A stretch of 64,000 nucleotides of DNA from Maribacter vaceletii (GTDB lineage: Bacteria; Bacteroidota; Bacteroidia; Flavobacteriales; Flavobacteriaceae): the NCBI RefSeq assembly GCF_003634105.1, contig NZ_RBIQ01000008.1, positions 186,001 through 250,000 of the forward strand, in the 5' to 3' direction. Within the stretch, counting starts at the first letter, position 1, and each line of letters opens with the position of its first letter. Both the position numbers and the translations under genes were made by a program. Shown here piece by piece: positions 16,201 through 24,443 of the stretch. Under the pieces are notes generated by a model, which did no database searches, was not told the DNA's origin, and was given only the letters and a program-made list of their open reading frames with translations.

Positions 16201-16710
16201 ATGAGTAAAAGAGCCCTAACTGCCTATTTAAAGGATTTAAAAAAGAAAGAATTAGAAGAACAATTGGTAGACTTATACCAGCGGTTTCCTTTAGTGAAAG
16301 AATATTACGATTTTGTATTTAATCCTAAAGAAGATAAGTTAGTACAGGAGGCAAAAACTAAAATTGCAAACGAGTATTTTCCTGTAAAAAGAAAAAGACC
16401 CAAAGCGCGTAGGTCTGTAGCTCAAAAATATATTAAGCATTTTATAAAACTAGGTGTAGCTCCTTCTTTAATTGTAGATGTAATGCTTTTTAATTTAGAA
16501 ATAGCACAATCTTTTTCTTTAGAAAAAAATGTACCCGATTCTTTTTACAAAAGTATGTTAAACTCTTTTAAAGAAGCTTTGCAGTATGCTGCCTTACATG
16601 GTTTTGTAACCGAAAATAAAGAACGTATTGTAAAAATATATACGCTTACGCAAGAAAATAATTGGACCTTTTCCGAAGATTTCTCTAAAGCATTAGACCT
16701 TGTAGACTAG
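16201..16710 (+). CDS. DUF6155 family protein
   Basis: The 169-residue basic, all-helical protein begins MSKRALTAYLKDLKKKELEE and contains FPLVKEYYDFVFNP and RPKARRSVAQKYIKHFIKLG. I recognise this as the DUF6155 pattern found in Bacteroidota. No function is known for the family. It has no signal peptide or membrane segment. It is divergent from rpoD, with which it shares a 171-nt intergenic region. Confidence 0.8.
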   Translation: MSKRALTAYLKDLKKKELEEQLVDLYQRFPLVKEYYDFVFNPKEDKLVQEAKTKIANEYFPVKRKRPKARRSVAQKYIKHFIKLGVAPSLIVDVMLFNLEIAQSFSLEKNVPDSFYKSMLNSFKEALQYAALHGFVTENKERIVKIYTLTQENNWTFSEDFSKALDLVD

Positions 16711-16804
16711 AACTTTATCTCACTAATATTGTTTATAAATTATAACACAATTAAAAAAAATCTTCATTTTACAGGTATTTTTTCTTTTACCTACAAAAAA
16801 CTTA

Positions 16805-16812
16805 TAGTTTTG
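16805..16812 (+). promoter_or_regulatory. Bacteroidota -7 box for the helicase/GT1 pair
   Basis: TAGTTTTG matches TAnnTTTG and lies 45 nt before the TTG start at 16858. No clear -33 TTTG is visible at the usual spacing. Confidence 0.4.
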
Positions 16813-16857
16813 TAAGATTAGCATTTTACAATCTCAAACAAAACTACTAGCATACCT

Positions 16858-18369
16858 TTGGAGTATAAAAAGCATACAAAAGAGAAAAATCTCTACGATT
16901 ATCAAATAGAAGATTTAAATACCATTTTTGAGCATTTAAAGAATTCTAAGGATAACGAAAACCTGCTTTACCAATTACCTACGGGTGGCGGTAAAACCGT
17001 TGTATTTTCAGAAATTACCAAAAGGTACATTAATGAAATTAAGAAGAAAGTAGTAGTTCTTACCCATAGAATAGAACTTAGCGTACAAACTTCTTCTATG
17101 TTAGATGGGTTTGGGGTTAAGAACAAAATTATTAACAGCGAGGTTAAAGAGGTCATGGACCAAGACAATATAAGTTGTTATGTTGCTATGGTAGAAACCT
17201 TAAATAATCGCTTACAGGAAGAGAAAGTAAAAATTAGTAATATTGGCTTGGTTATTATAGATGAAGCCCACTACAATTCTTTCCGTAAATTATTTAAGTA
17301 TTTTGATGATGCTATCATATTAGGAGTTACTGCTACACCATTAAGTTCTAATATAAAGTTACCAATGAAAGATAACTACAGTAAACTTATTGTAGGTGAG
17401 TCTATATCTTCCTTAATTTCTAAAAACTTCCTGGCAAAAGCAAATGTTTATAATTACGATGTTAGTCTACAAAACTTAAAACTTGGTATTAATGGCGACT
17501 ATACAGTAAAATCTTCGGATGAATTATATGGGAATCAAAGCATGCTTACCAAGCTTTTAAATGGCTATACAGAGGTTGCTAAAGGTACTAAAACGCTTAT
17601 TTTTAATAATGGTATTAATACCTCTATTTATGTGTATGAAACCTTTAAAAAGGCAGGGTATAATATTAGACACTTAGATAATAAGAATAATGCCACGGAG
17701 CGTAAAGAAATACTAGAATGGTTTTCTAAAACACCAGATGCTATTTTAACATCGGTAAGTATCTTAACCACTGGTTTTGATGAACCTACGGTAGAAACTA
17801 TAATGCTAAATAGAGCCACTAGGTCGCTTACTTTGTATTTTCAAATGATAGGGCGTGGTTCTCGTGTATTGCCCAATAAGAAAGAGTTTACGGTAATAGA
17901 TTTTGGGAACAATGTTGCTCGTTTTGGTATGTGGAGTGCACCTATAGATTGGCAAGAGATATTTCATTTTCCAGATTTCTTTTTGGAAAATATTAAGAAC
18001 GATGAGGATATAGAAAGAGAATTTGTCTACGAAATGCCAAAATCTATAAAAGCAATGTTCTCCAAATCTAAAAATATAGAGTTTGATATTAAGGAAGAAT
18101 ACAAAAAAGTATTTGCTCAAGGCCTTAAATCTAAAATAGTATTAGAAAAAAGTATAGAACAACACGCTACTATTTGTGTTGAAAATGCAGAAGATGTTTT
18201 TGACGCTAGAATACTCGCCAAGCAACTAAAGGAAGAAATTAGTTTTAGAGTAAAACAATACTCATATTGTATTATGAACAATACAAAAAACTACAAAGAA
18301 TGGTTAGAGGAAGATTATGAGCGCAAGCTACGTTCAAATATTTCTAAAAAGTTTGCCGCAAAAATGTAA
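16858..18369 (+). CDS. DEAD/DEAH-box superfamily 2 helicase, copy 1
   Basis: The 503-residue helicase has Walker A LPTGGGKT (about 39-46), a DEAH box in VIIDEAHYNSF, motif III VTATP, motif V SILTTGFDEPT and motif VI QMIGRGSR. The overall order is that of the ResIII/Helicase_C family (RadD-like architecture) without any nuclease or methylase domain. The C-terminal ~130 residues are helical and charged. I use the TTG at 16858 (MEYKKHTKEK); no ATG is better placed. The GT1 gene follows after 6 nt. A close paralogue is at 49718-51280. A role in nucleic-acid repair or RNA processing is possible; nothing in the context decides it. Confidence 0.9.
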   Translation: MEYKKHTKEKNLYDYQIEDLNTIFEHLKNSKDNENLLYQLPTGGGKTVVFSEITKRYINEIKKKVVVLTHRIELSVQTSSMLDGFGVKNKIINSEVKEVMDQDNISCYVAMVETLNNRLQEEKVKISNIGLVIIDEAHYNSFRKLFKYFDDAIILGVTATPLSSNIKLPMKDNYSKLIVGESISSLISKNFLAKANVYNYDVSLQNLKLGINGDYTVKSSDELYGNQSMLTKLLNGYTEVAKGTKTLIFNNGINTSIYVYETFKKAGYNIRHLDNKNNATERKEILEWFSKTPDAILTSVSILTTGFDEPTVETIMLNRATRSLTLYFQMIGRGSRVLPNKKEFTVIDFGNNVARFGMWSAPIDWQEIFHFPDFFLENIKNDEDIEREFVYEMPKSIKAMFSKSKNIEFDIKEEYKKVFAQGLKSKIVLEKSIEQHATICVENAEDVFDARILAKQLKEEISFRVKQYSYCIMNNTKNYKEWLEEDYERKLRSNISKKFAAKM

Positions 18370-18375
18370 GCCAAT

Positions 18376-19614
18376 ATGAAGGCATTAAACATTTTAATTA
18401 TTGGGTTTGTATGGCCAGAGCCAACTACTACAGCTGCAGGCCAAAGAATGTTAGAGTTAATCCATTTTTTCTTAAAACAAGATTGTAACATTACTTTTGC
18501 AAGTACCGCAAAGAAGAATACATTTTCTTATCCACTAGACTCTTTAGGAGTTGCTCAAAAAGAAATTTCACTTAACGATTCAGGTTTTGATTTGTATTTA
18601 TCTGATAACAAGAAAGATATAGTAATTTTTGACCGCTATTTAACCGAAGAACAATTTGGTTGGCGTGTGGCAGAAAACAACCCAGAAGCACTTCGTATTT
18701 TAGATACCGAAGATTTACATTCGTTACGTAATACAAGAGAAAATGCTTTTAAAAAAGGAGTGCCGTTTACCATAGAAAATTGGAAAAATAATTCCGTTAC
18801 CAAAAGAGAAATTGCAAGTATATATAGATCCGATGTTTCTTTAATAATATCTTCCTATGAAATGCAATTATTAACAAAGGAGCTAAACATAAATAATAGT
18901 TTATTACACCATTTGCCTTTTTTACTCAAAGCTAAAAAGGTAAAGAAAATTCCTTTTGAAGAAAGAGAAGAATTTATTTGTATTGGTAATGGTAATCATG
19001 CACCAAATAAAGATGCGGTTATTTGGCTAAAAAAAGAAATATGGCCACTTATTCGTAAGCAATTACCAGAAGCTATGATTTCTATTTATGGCGGACACTT
19101 ACCAGAACAAATTCTGCAAATGCATAATCCTAATCAGGGTTTTTTAGTAAAAGGGTGGGCGCCAAGCGCTATAGAGGTTATGAGAAAAGCAAGAGTAAAT
19201 TTAGCACCATTACGTTTTGGAGCAGGTTTAAAAGGCAAACTTATAACTGCATTACAAGCAAATACCCCGAGTGTAACTACGGCAATAGGAGCAGAGGGGT
19301 TTAGTACAAAACATCTAGAATTAAATGGTACAATTGCCGAAACTGCAAAAACCATTGCCGCAGCTGCAGTTGAATTATATTCTTCTAAAGAAGCATGGAA
19401 TAAGGCACAAGAAAAGGGAGAAAAGCTTTTAAAAAAATTATCTAACAAGGAAAAAACCGAAAAAGAATTTTTTAAAAAAATAGAGGAAACTATACAGAAT
19501 TTACAGGAACACAGAAGCTCTAATTTTATAGGAGCAATGCTACAACAACACACTATGGCAAGCACAAAATATATGTCTAAGTGGATAGAAGCTAAAAATA
19601 AAAAAATAGAATAG
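18376..19614 (+). CDS. glycosyltransferase family 1-like protein
   Basis: The 412-residue GT-B fold protein starts with a Rossmann-type N-terminal domain (LNILIIGFVWPEPTTTAAGQ). Its C-terminal nucleotide-sugar domain has FICIGNGNHAPNKDAVIWLK, AMISIYGGHLPEQ, VKGWAPSAIEVMRKARVNLA and LRFGAGLKGKLITALQANTP. The last block corresponds to the GT4 'E/D..G.K..EAMA..P' motif. No membrane segment is seen. The family transfers sugars from nucleotide donors to cell-surface acceptors; the donor is unknown. It is 6 nt after the helicase gene, probably only through shared transcription. Confidence 0.87.
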   Translation: MKALNILIIGFVWPEPTTTAAGQRMLELIHFFLKQDCNITFASTAKKNTFSYPLDSLGVAQKEISLNDSGFDLYLSDNKKDIVIFDRYLTEEQFGWRVAENNPEALRILDTEDLHSLRNTRENAFKKGVPFTIENWKNNSVTKREIASIYRSDVSLIISSYEMQLLTKELNINNSLLHHLPFLLKAKKVKKIPFEEREEFICIGNGNHAPNKDAVIWLKKEIWPLIRKQLPEAMISIYGGHLPEQILQMHNPNQGFLVKGWAPSAIEVMRKARVNLAPLRFGAGLKGKLITALQANTPSVTTAIGAEGFSTKHLELNGTIAETAKTIAAAAVELYSSKEAWNKAQEKGEKLLKKLSNKEKTEKEFFKKIEETIQNLQEHRSSNFIGAMLQQHTMASTKYMSKWIEAKNKKIE

Positions 19615-19654
19615 TATCTTTAGTTCTTAATTTGATACTCTAAAACTAAAGAAT

Positions 19655-20020
19655 ATGAATAATCCGGTACAATGGTTAGAAATTGCTGCAACTAATATAG
19701 AAAGAGCAAAAGACTTTTACACAAGTGTTTTTAAGTTAGAATTTCAATTTATAGAAATGCCAGATAGTAAAATGTATATGTTTGGGGATCCAACAAAAGC
19801 AGGTTCTTCGGGTTGTTTGGTACAATCTAAAGAAAATATCCCAAGTACAAATGGTACTATTGTTTATTTCTCTTGTGAAGATGTTGCTACAGAGGCTGCT
19901 TTGGTAGAAAAAGCAGGTGGTAAACTAATTGTTCCTAAAACCGATATTGGAGAATTTGGTTTTTTTGCGCAGTGTATAGATACCGAAGGTAACAGAATAG
20001 GATTACACTCTAATAGTTAA
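19655..20020 (+). CDS. VOC family protein (glyoxalase/bleomycin-resistance fold)
   Basis: The 121-residue protein has two beta-alpha-beta-beta-beta modules. It begins NNPVQWLEIAATNIERAKDF, with YTSVFKLEFQ next and TIVYFSCEDV in the second module, ending CIDTEGNRIGLHSNS. It resembles the small VOC proteins often annotated as 'lactoylglutathione lyase-like', though the metal-ligand set of a true glyoxalase I is not convincingly present. Separated from menB by 35 nt on the same strand. Confidence 0.85.
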   Translation: MNNPVQWLEIAATNIERAKDFYTSVFKLEFQFIEMPDSKMYMFGDPTKAGSSGCLVQSKENIPSTNGTIVYFSCEDVATEAALVEKAGGKLIVPKTDIGEFGFFAQCIDTEGNRIGLHSNS

Positions 20021-20055
20021 AAAAATAAGCATAAAACTAAGATATATAATTACCC

Positions 20056-20895
20056 ATGAATACACCAGATTGGAAAGTAGCCAAAGAATTTGAAGATATT
20101 ACCTATAAAAAAAGCAACGGCGTAGCACGTATAGCTTTTAACAGACCTAATGTGCGTAATGCTTTTAGACCCAAAACAACCAGTGAACTTTTAGAAGCCT
20201 TTCATGATGCACAAGAAGATACAAGCATAGGTGTTGTTTTACTTAGTGCAGAAGGACCATCTACAAAAGATGGCGTGTATAGTTTTTGTAGTGGAGGTGA
20301 TCAAAAAGCACGCGGGCACCAAGGCTATGTTGGTAAAGATGGGTACCATAGATTAAATATTTTAGATGTACAGCGTTTAATACGCTTTATGCCAAAAGCA
20401 GTAATTTGTGTTGTTCCAGGTTGGGCTGTTGGTGGAGGCCATAGTTTGCATGTGGTTTGCGATATGACTTTAGCAAGTAAAGAACATGCTATTTTTAAAC
20501 AGACCGATGCCGATGTTACTAGTTTTGATGGTGGTTACGGTTCTGCATACCTAGCAAAAATGGTAGGCCAAAAAAAGGCAAGAGAAATTTTCTTTTTAGG
20601 AAGAAACTATTCTGCACAAGAGGCCCTTGAAATGGGAATGGTAAACGCTGTAGTTCCGCATGCAGAATTAGAGTCTACTGCATACCAATGGGCACAAGAA
20701 ATTTTAGAAAAATCGCCAACCTCTATAAAAATGCTAAAATTTGCAATGAATTTAACCGATGATGGTATGGTTGGCCAACAAGTATTTGCGGGAGAAGCTA
20801 CACGTTTAGCATATATGACCGAAGAAGCTAAAGAGGGGAGAGATGCATTTTTAGAAAAGCGTAAGCCTAATTTTGAGAAAAAATGGCTGCCATAA
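20056..20895 (+). CDS. menB: 1,4-dihydroxy-2-naphthoyl-CoA synthase
   Basis: This crotonase-fold enzyme cyclises o-succinylbenzoyl-CoA to 1,4-dihydroxy-2-naphthoyl-CoA in menaquinone biosynthesis. The 279-residue length fits. Diagnostic blocks: FCSGGDQKARG (about 82-92), the oxyanion-hole loop VPGWAVGGGHSLHVVCD (about 123-139), TDADVTSFDGGYGSAYLA (about 152-169), and the C-terminal GRDAFLEKRKPNF. These are specific to MenB rather than to general enoyl-CoA hydratases. No other men gene is in the window. Confidence 0.96.
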   Translation: MNTPDWKVAKEFEDITYKKSNGVARIAFNRPNVRNAFRPKTTSELLEAFHDAQEDTSIGVVLLSAEGPSTKDGVYSFCSGGDQKARGHQGYVGKDGYHRLNILDVQRLIRFMPKAVICVVPGWAVGGGHSLHVVCDMTLASKEHAIFKQTDADVTSFDGGYGSAYLAKMVGQKKAREIFFLGRNYSAQEALEMGMVNAVVPHAELESTAYQWAQEILEKSPTSIKMLKFAMNLTDDGMVGQQVFAGEATRLAYMTEEAKEGRDAFLEKRKPNFEKKWLP

Positions 20896-20927
20896 CTTTT
20901 TTATAAAACCTCCATTAAAATAGAGGT

Positions 20928-20953
20928 AAAACCCCTCATTTCAAGGGTTTTTA
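20928..20953 (+). terminator. likely terminator after menB
   Basis: A short stem AAAACCC / GGGTTTT with a 10-nt loop ends in T residues, 33 nt after the menB stop. A weaker hairpin (ACCTC / GAGGT, 20908-20927) precedes it. Confidence 0.5.
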
Positions 20954-21050
20954 AACGCTTCTTTTTTGTTATTTTTAACTTATTTTAAAGGAAACAAAAT
21001 ATAAGGAATTCTCGATATAACGAGTTTTGCCATTAATACTGAAATAATCC

Positions 21051-21635
21051 ATGAAATATTTAGCCCTCATTTTATTTTTGATTTTTATTGGTTGTAAAAA
21101 CGAGCCGAAAACCAAAACTGAAACTCAAGCGGAAACGACAATAGAAATGGAAACGGAAAATGGGATTGATAAATCAGTCTCTGAAATGTGGAACAACTAT
21201 ATTGAATCAAATCCTGAATTTTAAGATGAAGAAATTCCAGAATCTGATTTTTTTCATAATAATAGAGAAGATGCTAATCGACTTGCGGAATTAGCTCTGA
21301 ATGGAAAAAAGAAAGCTTCTTCAGGATTATATAGTTTGTATCAACAATATGAGGTTGATTTACCCAAAGTTGGGACGAAACAAATAATTACGGATTTTGA
21401 CGGCAAAGCGCGAGTGATAATAGAAAATAGAAGTGTGGACACAATTCCATTCAATAAAATTTCCGCTGAGTATGCCGAATTGGATATGGGAACGGATATC
21501 GAACCGCTAGAAAAATGGAAAAAAGCGCATTGGGACTTTTTTGAGAGCTTTTTAAAAGAAAGCGGAGAGAAACCGACCAAGGAAATGCTAATTGTTTACG
21601 TAAGATTTGATACAATCTGGACGGAAAAGTACTAA
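21051..21635 (+). pseudogene. ASCH-domain lipoprotein gene with an in-frame stop
   Basis: One continuous frame from ATG 21051 to the stop at 21635 is interrupted only by a TAA at 21222-21224. The first part (57 codons) is a lipoprotein-like N terminus (MKYLALILFLIFIGC) plus an acidic linker ending YIESNPEF. The second part reads DEEIPESDFFHNNREDANRL, then ALNGKKKASSGLYSLY, KVGTKQIITDFDGKARVIIE and KISAEYAELDMG, ending EKWKKAHWDFFESFL. This matches ASCH-domain proteins, a fold used for RNA or nucleotide recognition. A single AAA or GAA to TAA change would explain the break. The segment is visibly richer in G and C than its neighbours (many acg, cga and gcg codons), which suggests recent acquisition. 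A truncated downstream protein from TTG 21336 is possible but unlikely. Confidence 0.75.
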
Positions 21636-21723
21636 TGACAACAAACCCTAATCTTTAACTTGTGTAAACTATGTCTCTTTACGAACAATAAAAAAGACAA
21701 GTATAATAGCCAACAAAATAGAA

Positions 21724-22179
21724 ATGGAATCAATATTTAAAGCTTGGAAAACAAGTAGGAATCTATACTTAGAATATTTTGAAAAATACACATTAGAACA
21801 ATTAAATAAAATACCTGATGGGTTTAGCAATAATTTAATTTGGAATATTGGGCATATAATAGTTGCACAACAAGCATTGATTTACAAAGGATCCAACCTA
21901 AGTGGATACATCTCGGTAGAATTATATGGACTTTATAAGCCTGGTACAATACCTACTGGTCTTACTACAGAAACAGAAATAAAGGAACTTAAAACTTTAC
22001 TAATATCACTTATTGAAAAAACGGAGGTAGATTTTTATAATGGAAAATTCAACACCTACAATGAGAGAATGACTGGAACAGGCTTTCATTTAAGCTCCCT
22101 AATGGATGCTTTTGAATTCAATAATTATCACGAAGGCCTACATTTGGGGTGTATGACGAATATTAGAAAATTTGTATAA
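21724..22179 (+). CDS. DinB-family (YfiT-like) protein
   Basis: The 151-residue four-helix protein matches the DinB_2 pattern. The N-terminal helix is followed by LIWNIGHIIVAQQALIY, carrying the first metal-binding His, and the C-terminal helix NNYHEGLHLGCM carries the other two. The three His are placed as in the DinB/YfiT metal-site family, which includes thiol-transferases and stress proteins. The precise substrate is unknown. The Crp-family regulator follows after 18 nt, so the two may be co-transcribed. Confidence 0.88.
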   Translation: MESIFKAWKTSRNLYLEYFEKYTLEQLNKIPDGFSNNLIWNIGHIIVAQQALIYKGSNLSGYISVELYGLYKPGTIPTGLTTETEIKELKTLLISLIEKTEVDFYNGKFNTYNERMTGTGFHLSSLMDAFEFNNYHEGLHLGCMTNIRKFV

Positions 22180-22197
22180 CATAATTGTATAAATGAA

Positions 22198-22761
22198 ATG
22201 ACGCATCCTCTAAGAAAACATATAGAAGAAATAATTAGTGTTACAGATGAGGAGTTTACTTTTATACTTAGTCATTTTACAACCATAAAAAAGCGTAAAC
22301 ACCAATATATTGTTCAAGAAGGAGAAATTGTAAATAAAGAATATTGGATAATTAAAGGTTGCTTAAAAAGTTATTTTGTAGACAATGCCGGAAAAGAGCA
22401 TATTCTACAATTTGGTATGGAAAATTGGTGGATTACGGATTATGAATCTTTTGTAAACCAAACCAAATCTAAAACTTCTATAGACTGTATTGAGGATAGC
22501 GAATTGCTATATATTACTTTTGAGAATAGAGATAAACTAACCCAAAAAATGCACAAAATGGAACGTTTTTGGGCAAAAAAGAGTAAAATTGGTAGAATAT
22601 CACTTCAAAATAGAATCCTTTCATTATTAAAAAATTCTACTAAAGAAAAATATGATTTACTACTGGAACAATACCCAAAACTTTTTCAGCGTGTTCCTAA
22701 AAAAATGATTGCTTCTTACCTTGGTGTTTCTAGAGAAACGCTTAGTAGGTTAAATGAATAA
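22198..22761 (+). CDS. Crp/Fnr-family transcriptional regulator
   Basis: The 187-residue protein has an N-terminal cupin-like cyclic-nucleotide-binding domain (about 15-120; QYIVQEGEIVNKEYWIIKGC) and a C-terminal winged-helix HTH (KKMIASYLGVSRETLSRL, about 165-182). There are no Fnr-type Cys ligands. The cNMP-binding signature (GE..PRxA) is absent, as in many Bacteroidota members of this group, so the effector is unclear. A CRP-like inverted repeat TGTGA-N6-TCACT sits 18 nt after its stop and 80 nt before the tautomerase-SDR-NTF2 operon, which is its most likely target. Confidence 0.9.
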   Translation: MTHPLRKHIEEIISVTDEEFTFILSHFTTIKKRKHQYIVQEGEIVNKEYWIIKGCLKSYFVDNAGKEHILQFGMENWWITDYESFVNQTKSKTSIDCIEDSELLYITFENRDKLTQKMHKMERFWAKKSKIGRISLQNRILSLLKNSTKEKYDLLLEQYPKLFQRVPKKMIASYLGVSRETLSRLNE

Positions 22762-22779
22762 TCTAAAAACTTCCCTTAG

Positions 22780-22795
22780 TGTGATGTATATCACT
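22780..22795. promoter_or_regulatory. CRP-like operator
   Basis: TGTGATGTATATCACT reads TGTGA-N6-TCACT, one base from the perfect classical CRP/FNR-family dyad TGTGA-N6-TCACA. It lies between the regulator gene and the operon at 22875. Confidence 0.6.
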
Positions 22796-22874
22796 TTAAA
22801 GAAGTGACATACCTCCTTTCTAAAATTTAAGGTACTAACCACCTTTGTATGACTATTAATTTAATATATAAATT

Positions 22875-23072
22875 ATGCCATACATTAATATTAAAGTTAC
22901 TGATGAACAAGTAACTGATGAACAAAAAAGCCTTTTAATACAAGGTACTACACAACTTTTAGTAGATGTACTAAACAAAAACCCAAAAACAATACATATA
23001 GTTATTGATGAAGTTCCTATTAAAAATTGGGGTGTGAATGGAAAACAATATTTAGGAACAAAAAAATACTGA
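22875..23072 (+). CDS. 4-oxalocrotonate tautomerase family protein
   Basis: The 65-residue protein starts MPYINIKVTDE, so the mature N terminus is the catalytic Pro (Pro1 after Met removal). The IHIVIDEVPIKNWGVNGK block is typical of the small 4-OT subfamily. These enzymes interconvert enol and keto forms, for example of 2-hydroxymuconate-like dienols. It is the first gene of a three-gene operon (3 nt to the SDR). The in vivo substrate is not evident. The repeated VTDEQVTDEQ is a normal family segment, not a recent duplication. Confidence 0.9.
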   Translation: MPYINIKVTDEQVTDEQKSLLIQGTTQLLVDVLNKNPKTIHIVIDEVPIKNWGVNGKQYLGTKKY

Positions 23073-23075
23073 AAA

Positions 23076-23819
23076 ATGAAAAATAAAACAGTAATTATTA
23101 CAGGTGCATCTTCTGGTATTGGGAAAGAAATTGCAAAATACTTTATTGCTAAAGAAAGTAATGTGGTTATGAATTCTTCTAAAGAAGAAAATTTAAGAAA
23201 AACTTATGTGGAGTTTGGAGCTCCAAAAAATGCTGTTTTTTTAGCAGGAGATATTAGTAAACAAGAAACAAGTAAAAAACTGGTAGACTTAGCGTTAAAA
23301 GAGTTTAAAACTATTGATGTTTTAATTAATAACGCAGGAGTTTTTTCTCCTAAAGCCTTCTTAGAGGTAGAAGAACAAGATTTGGAACTTTACTGGAATA
23401 TAAATCTTAAAGGAACTTATTTTACTACACAAGCAGTTATCCCTTCCATGATAAAGCAACAAGATGGTTCTATTATAAATATAGGAACCGTTTTAGTAGA
23501 ACATGCCATAGATGGGTTTCCTGCATCCGCACCATTAACAAGTAAAGGTGCTATACATTCTCTAACAAGACAACTAGCAGCAGAATTTGGAAAAGACAAT
23601 ATAAGAGTTAATACCATTGCACCAGGAATTATTAGGAGTCCGCTACAAAGTAAAATAGGAATTGACGATGCCGATAGTTTGGCAGGTTTGCATTTATTAA
23701 ATAGAATAGGGGAAACACAAGAGATTGCAGAAGCTGCTTATTATTTAGCAACAGCAAATTTTATAACAGGAGAAACTATTAATGTTGCTGGCGGTCATAC
23801 CGTTGGGCATTCCATTTAA
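23076..23819 (+). CDS. SDR-family protein lacking the catalytic tyrosine
   Basis: The 247-residue Rossmann protein has the classical SDR cofactor motif TGASSGIG (residues 9-16) and NNAG (about 87-90). The active-site YxxxK motif is altered: the segment is SAPLTSKGAIHSL, so the position four residues before the Lys is Pro instead of Tyr. The Ser of the catalytic set is also not obvious (NIGTVLVEHA). The C-terminal NVAGGHT matches ordinary SDRs. It may be a redox-inactive or non-canonical member, perhaps a scaffold or an enzyme of different chemistry. It lies 3 nt after the tautomerase and 10 nt before the NTF2-like gene. Confidence 0.88.
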   Translation: MKNKTVIITGASSGIGKEIAKYFIAKESNVVMNSSKEENLRKTYVEFGAPKNAVFLAGDISKQETSKKLVDLALKEFKTIDVLINNAGVFSPKAFLEVEEQDLELYWNINLKGTYFTTQAVIPSMIKQQDGSIINIGTVLVEHAIDGFPASAPLTSKGAIHSLTRQLAAEFGKDNIRVNTIAPGIIRSPLQSKIGIDDADSLAGLHLLNRIGETQEIAEAAYYLATANFITGETINVAGGHTVGHSI

Positions 23820-23829
23820 AAGAAAAACA

Positions 23830-24198
23830 ATGTATAAAGAGAATATAAGACAAGTAGAAAATTTAATTACTAATTATTTTGAAGGAATTTTTTACGGAGA
23901 TATAGATAAACTAGAAAAATGCTTCCATAAAAATGTGTATATATATGGGGACATTAAAGGTTTAGATTATGAAAAAAGTGCTAAAGAATACTTAGAAGGT
24001 GTTGCTAATAGAAAAAGCCCCAAAGATTTAGATGAAATTTTTAAAATGAAAATTATAGGTATAGATATTATGGGGAAAGTTGCAATGGTAAAACTACATG
24101 TTCCTATGCTTGGCTATAATTATTATGATTATTTATCCCTTGTAAAAATTAAAGAGGAGTGGAAAATTACAAACAAGATTTTTACACATATAGAATAA
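23830..24198 (+). CDS. NTF2-like protein (lumazine-binding-like/SnoaL-type fold)
   Basis: The 122-residue cone-shaped alpha+beta fold protein begins MYKENIRQVENLITNYFEGI and contains HKNVYIYGDIKG, MVKLHVPMLGYNYYDYLSLV and EEWKITNKIF. This matches the Lumazine_bd_2/DUF4440-like group of NTF2 superfamily proteins, which bind or convert small hydrophobic molecules. I start at ATG 23830, 10 nt after the SDR stop; a longer frame from 23782 would run inside the SDR gene and is unlikely. Last gene of the operon before a large palindrome. Confidence 0.8.
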   Translation: MYKENIRQVENLITNYFEGIFYGDIDKLEKCFHKNVYIYGDIKGLDYEKSAKEYLEGVANRKSPKDLDEIFKMKIIGIDIMGKVAMVKLHVPMLGYNYYDYLSLVKIKEEWKITNKIFTHIE

Positions 24199-24216
24199 TA
24201 ACTTTTAGTAGTTAAT

Positions 24217-24254
24217 AATAGTAGCTTAGATATATATATATCTAAGCTACTATT
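24217..24254. terminator. 38-bp perfect palindrome, probable terminator hairpin
   Basis: The segment is exactly self-complementary over 38 bp, with an AT dinucleotide run at its centre and arms containing AATAGTAGCTTAGA. It begins 18 nt after the NTF2-like stop. It lacks a strong T tract, so termination would rely on the long stem. Confidence 0.65.
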
Positions 24255-24443
24255 GCTATTAAATAGATATCTTATTAACTTAGTTTTAAATTATTCTCAA
24301 ACTATTATTGTTGATTAATTAGAATCTATAAAATTGAAAAAAAACAGGAGATTTCAGTTGTATTCTATAGGAATTATAAAATTATTAAAAATGAAGTACG
24401 CTTATACTATAAGCAACTAGTCTAACAGAAACTATTATATTCT
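24255..24443. other. gene-free stretch before the VOC relic
   Basis: About 190 nt of AT-rich sequence with scattered short frames. It may contain the worn N-terminal half of the VOC gene whose C-terminal half is recognisable from 24444, but I cannot read it. Confidence 0.3.

Noticed and set aside
16858-18369. DEAH helicase as part of a phage-defence system
   Set aside because: No nuclease, methylase, toxin or other defence partner lies next to either helicase copy.
19134-19565. 143-codon minus-strand frame
   Set aside because: Antisense to the GT1 glycosyltransferase; composition is that of a shadow frame.
22896-22925. 15-bp near-perfect tandem repeat in the tautomerase gene (VTDEQ twice)
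   Set aside because: Ordinary 4-OT family members have an equivalent segment of the same length (ITDEGVTxEQ), so this is not an insertion.
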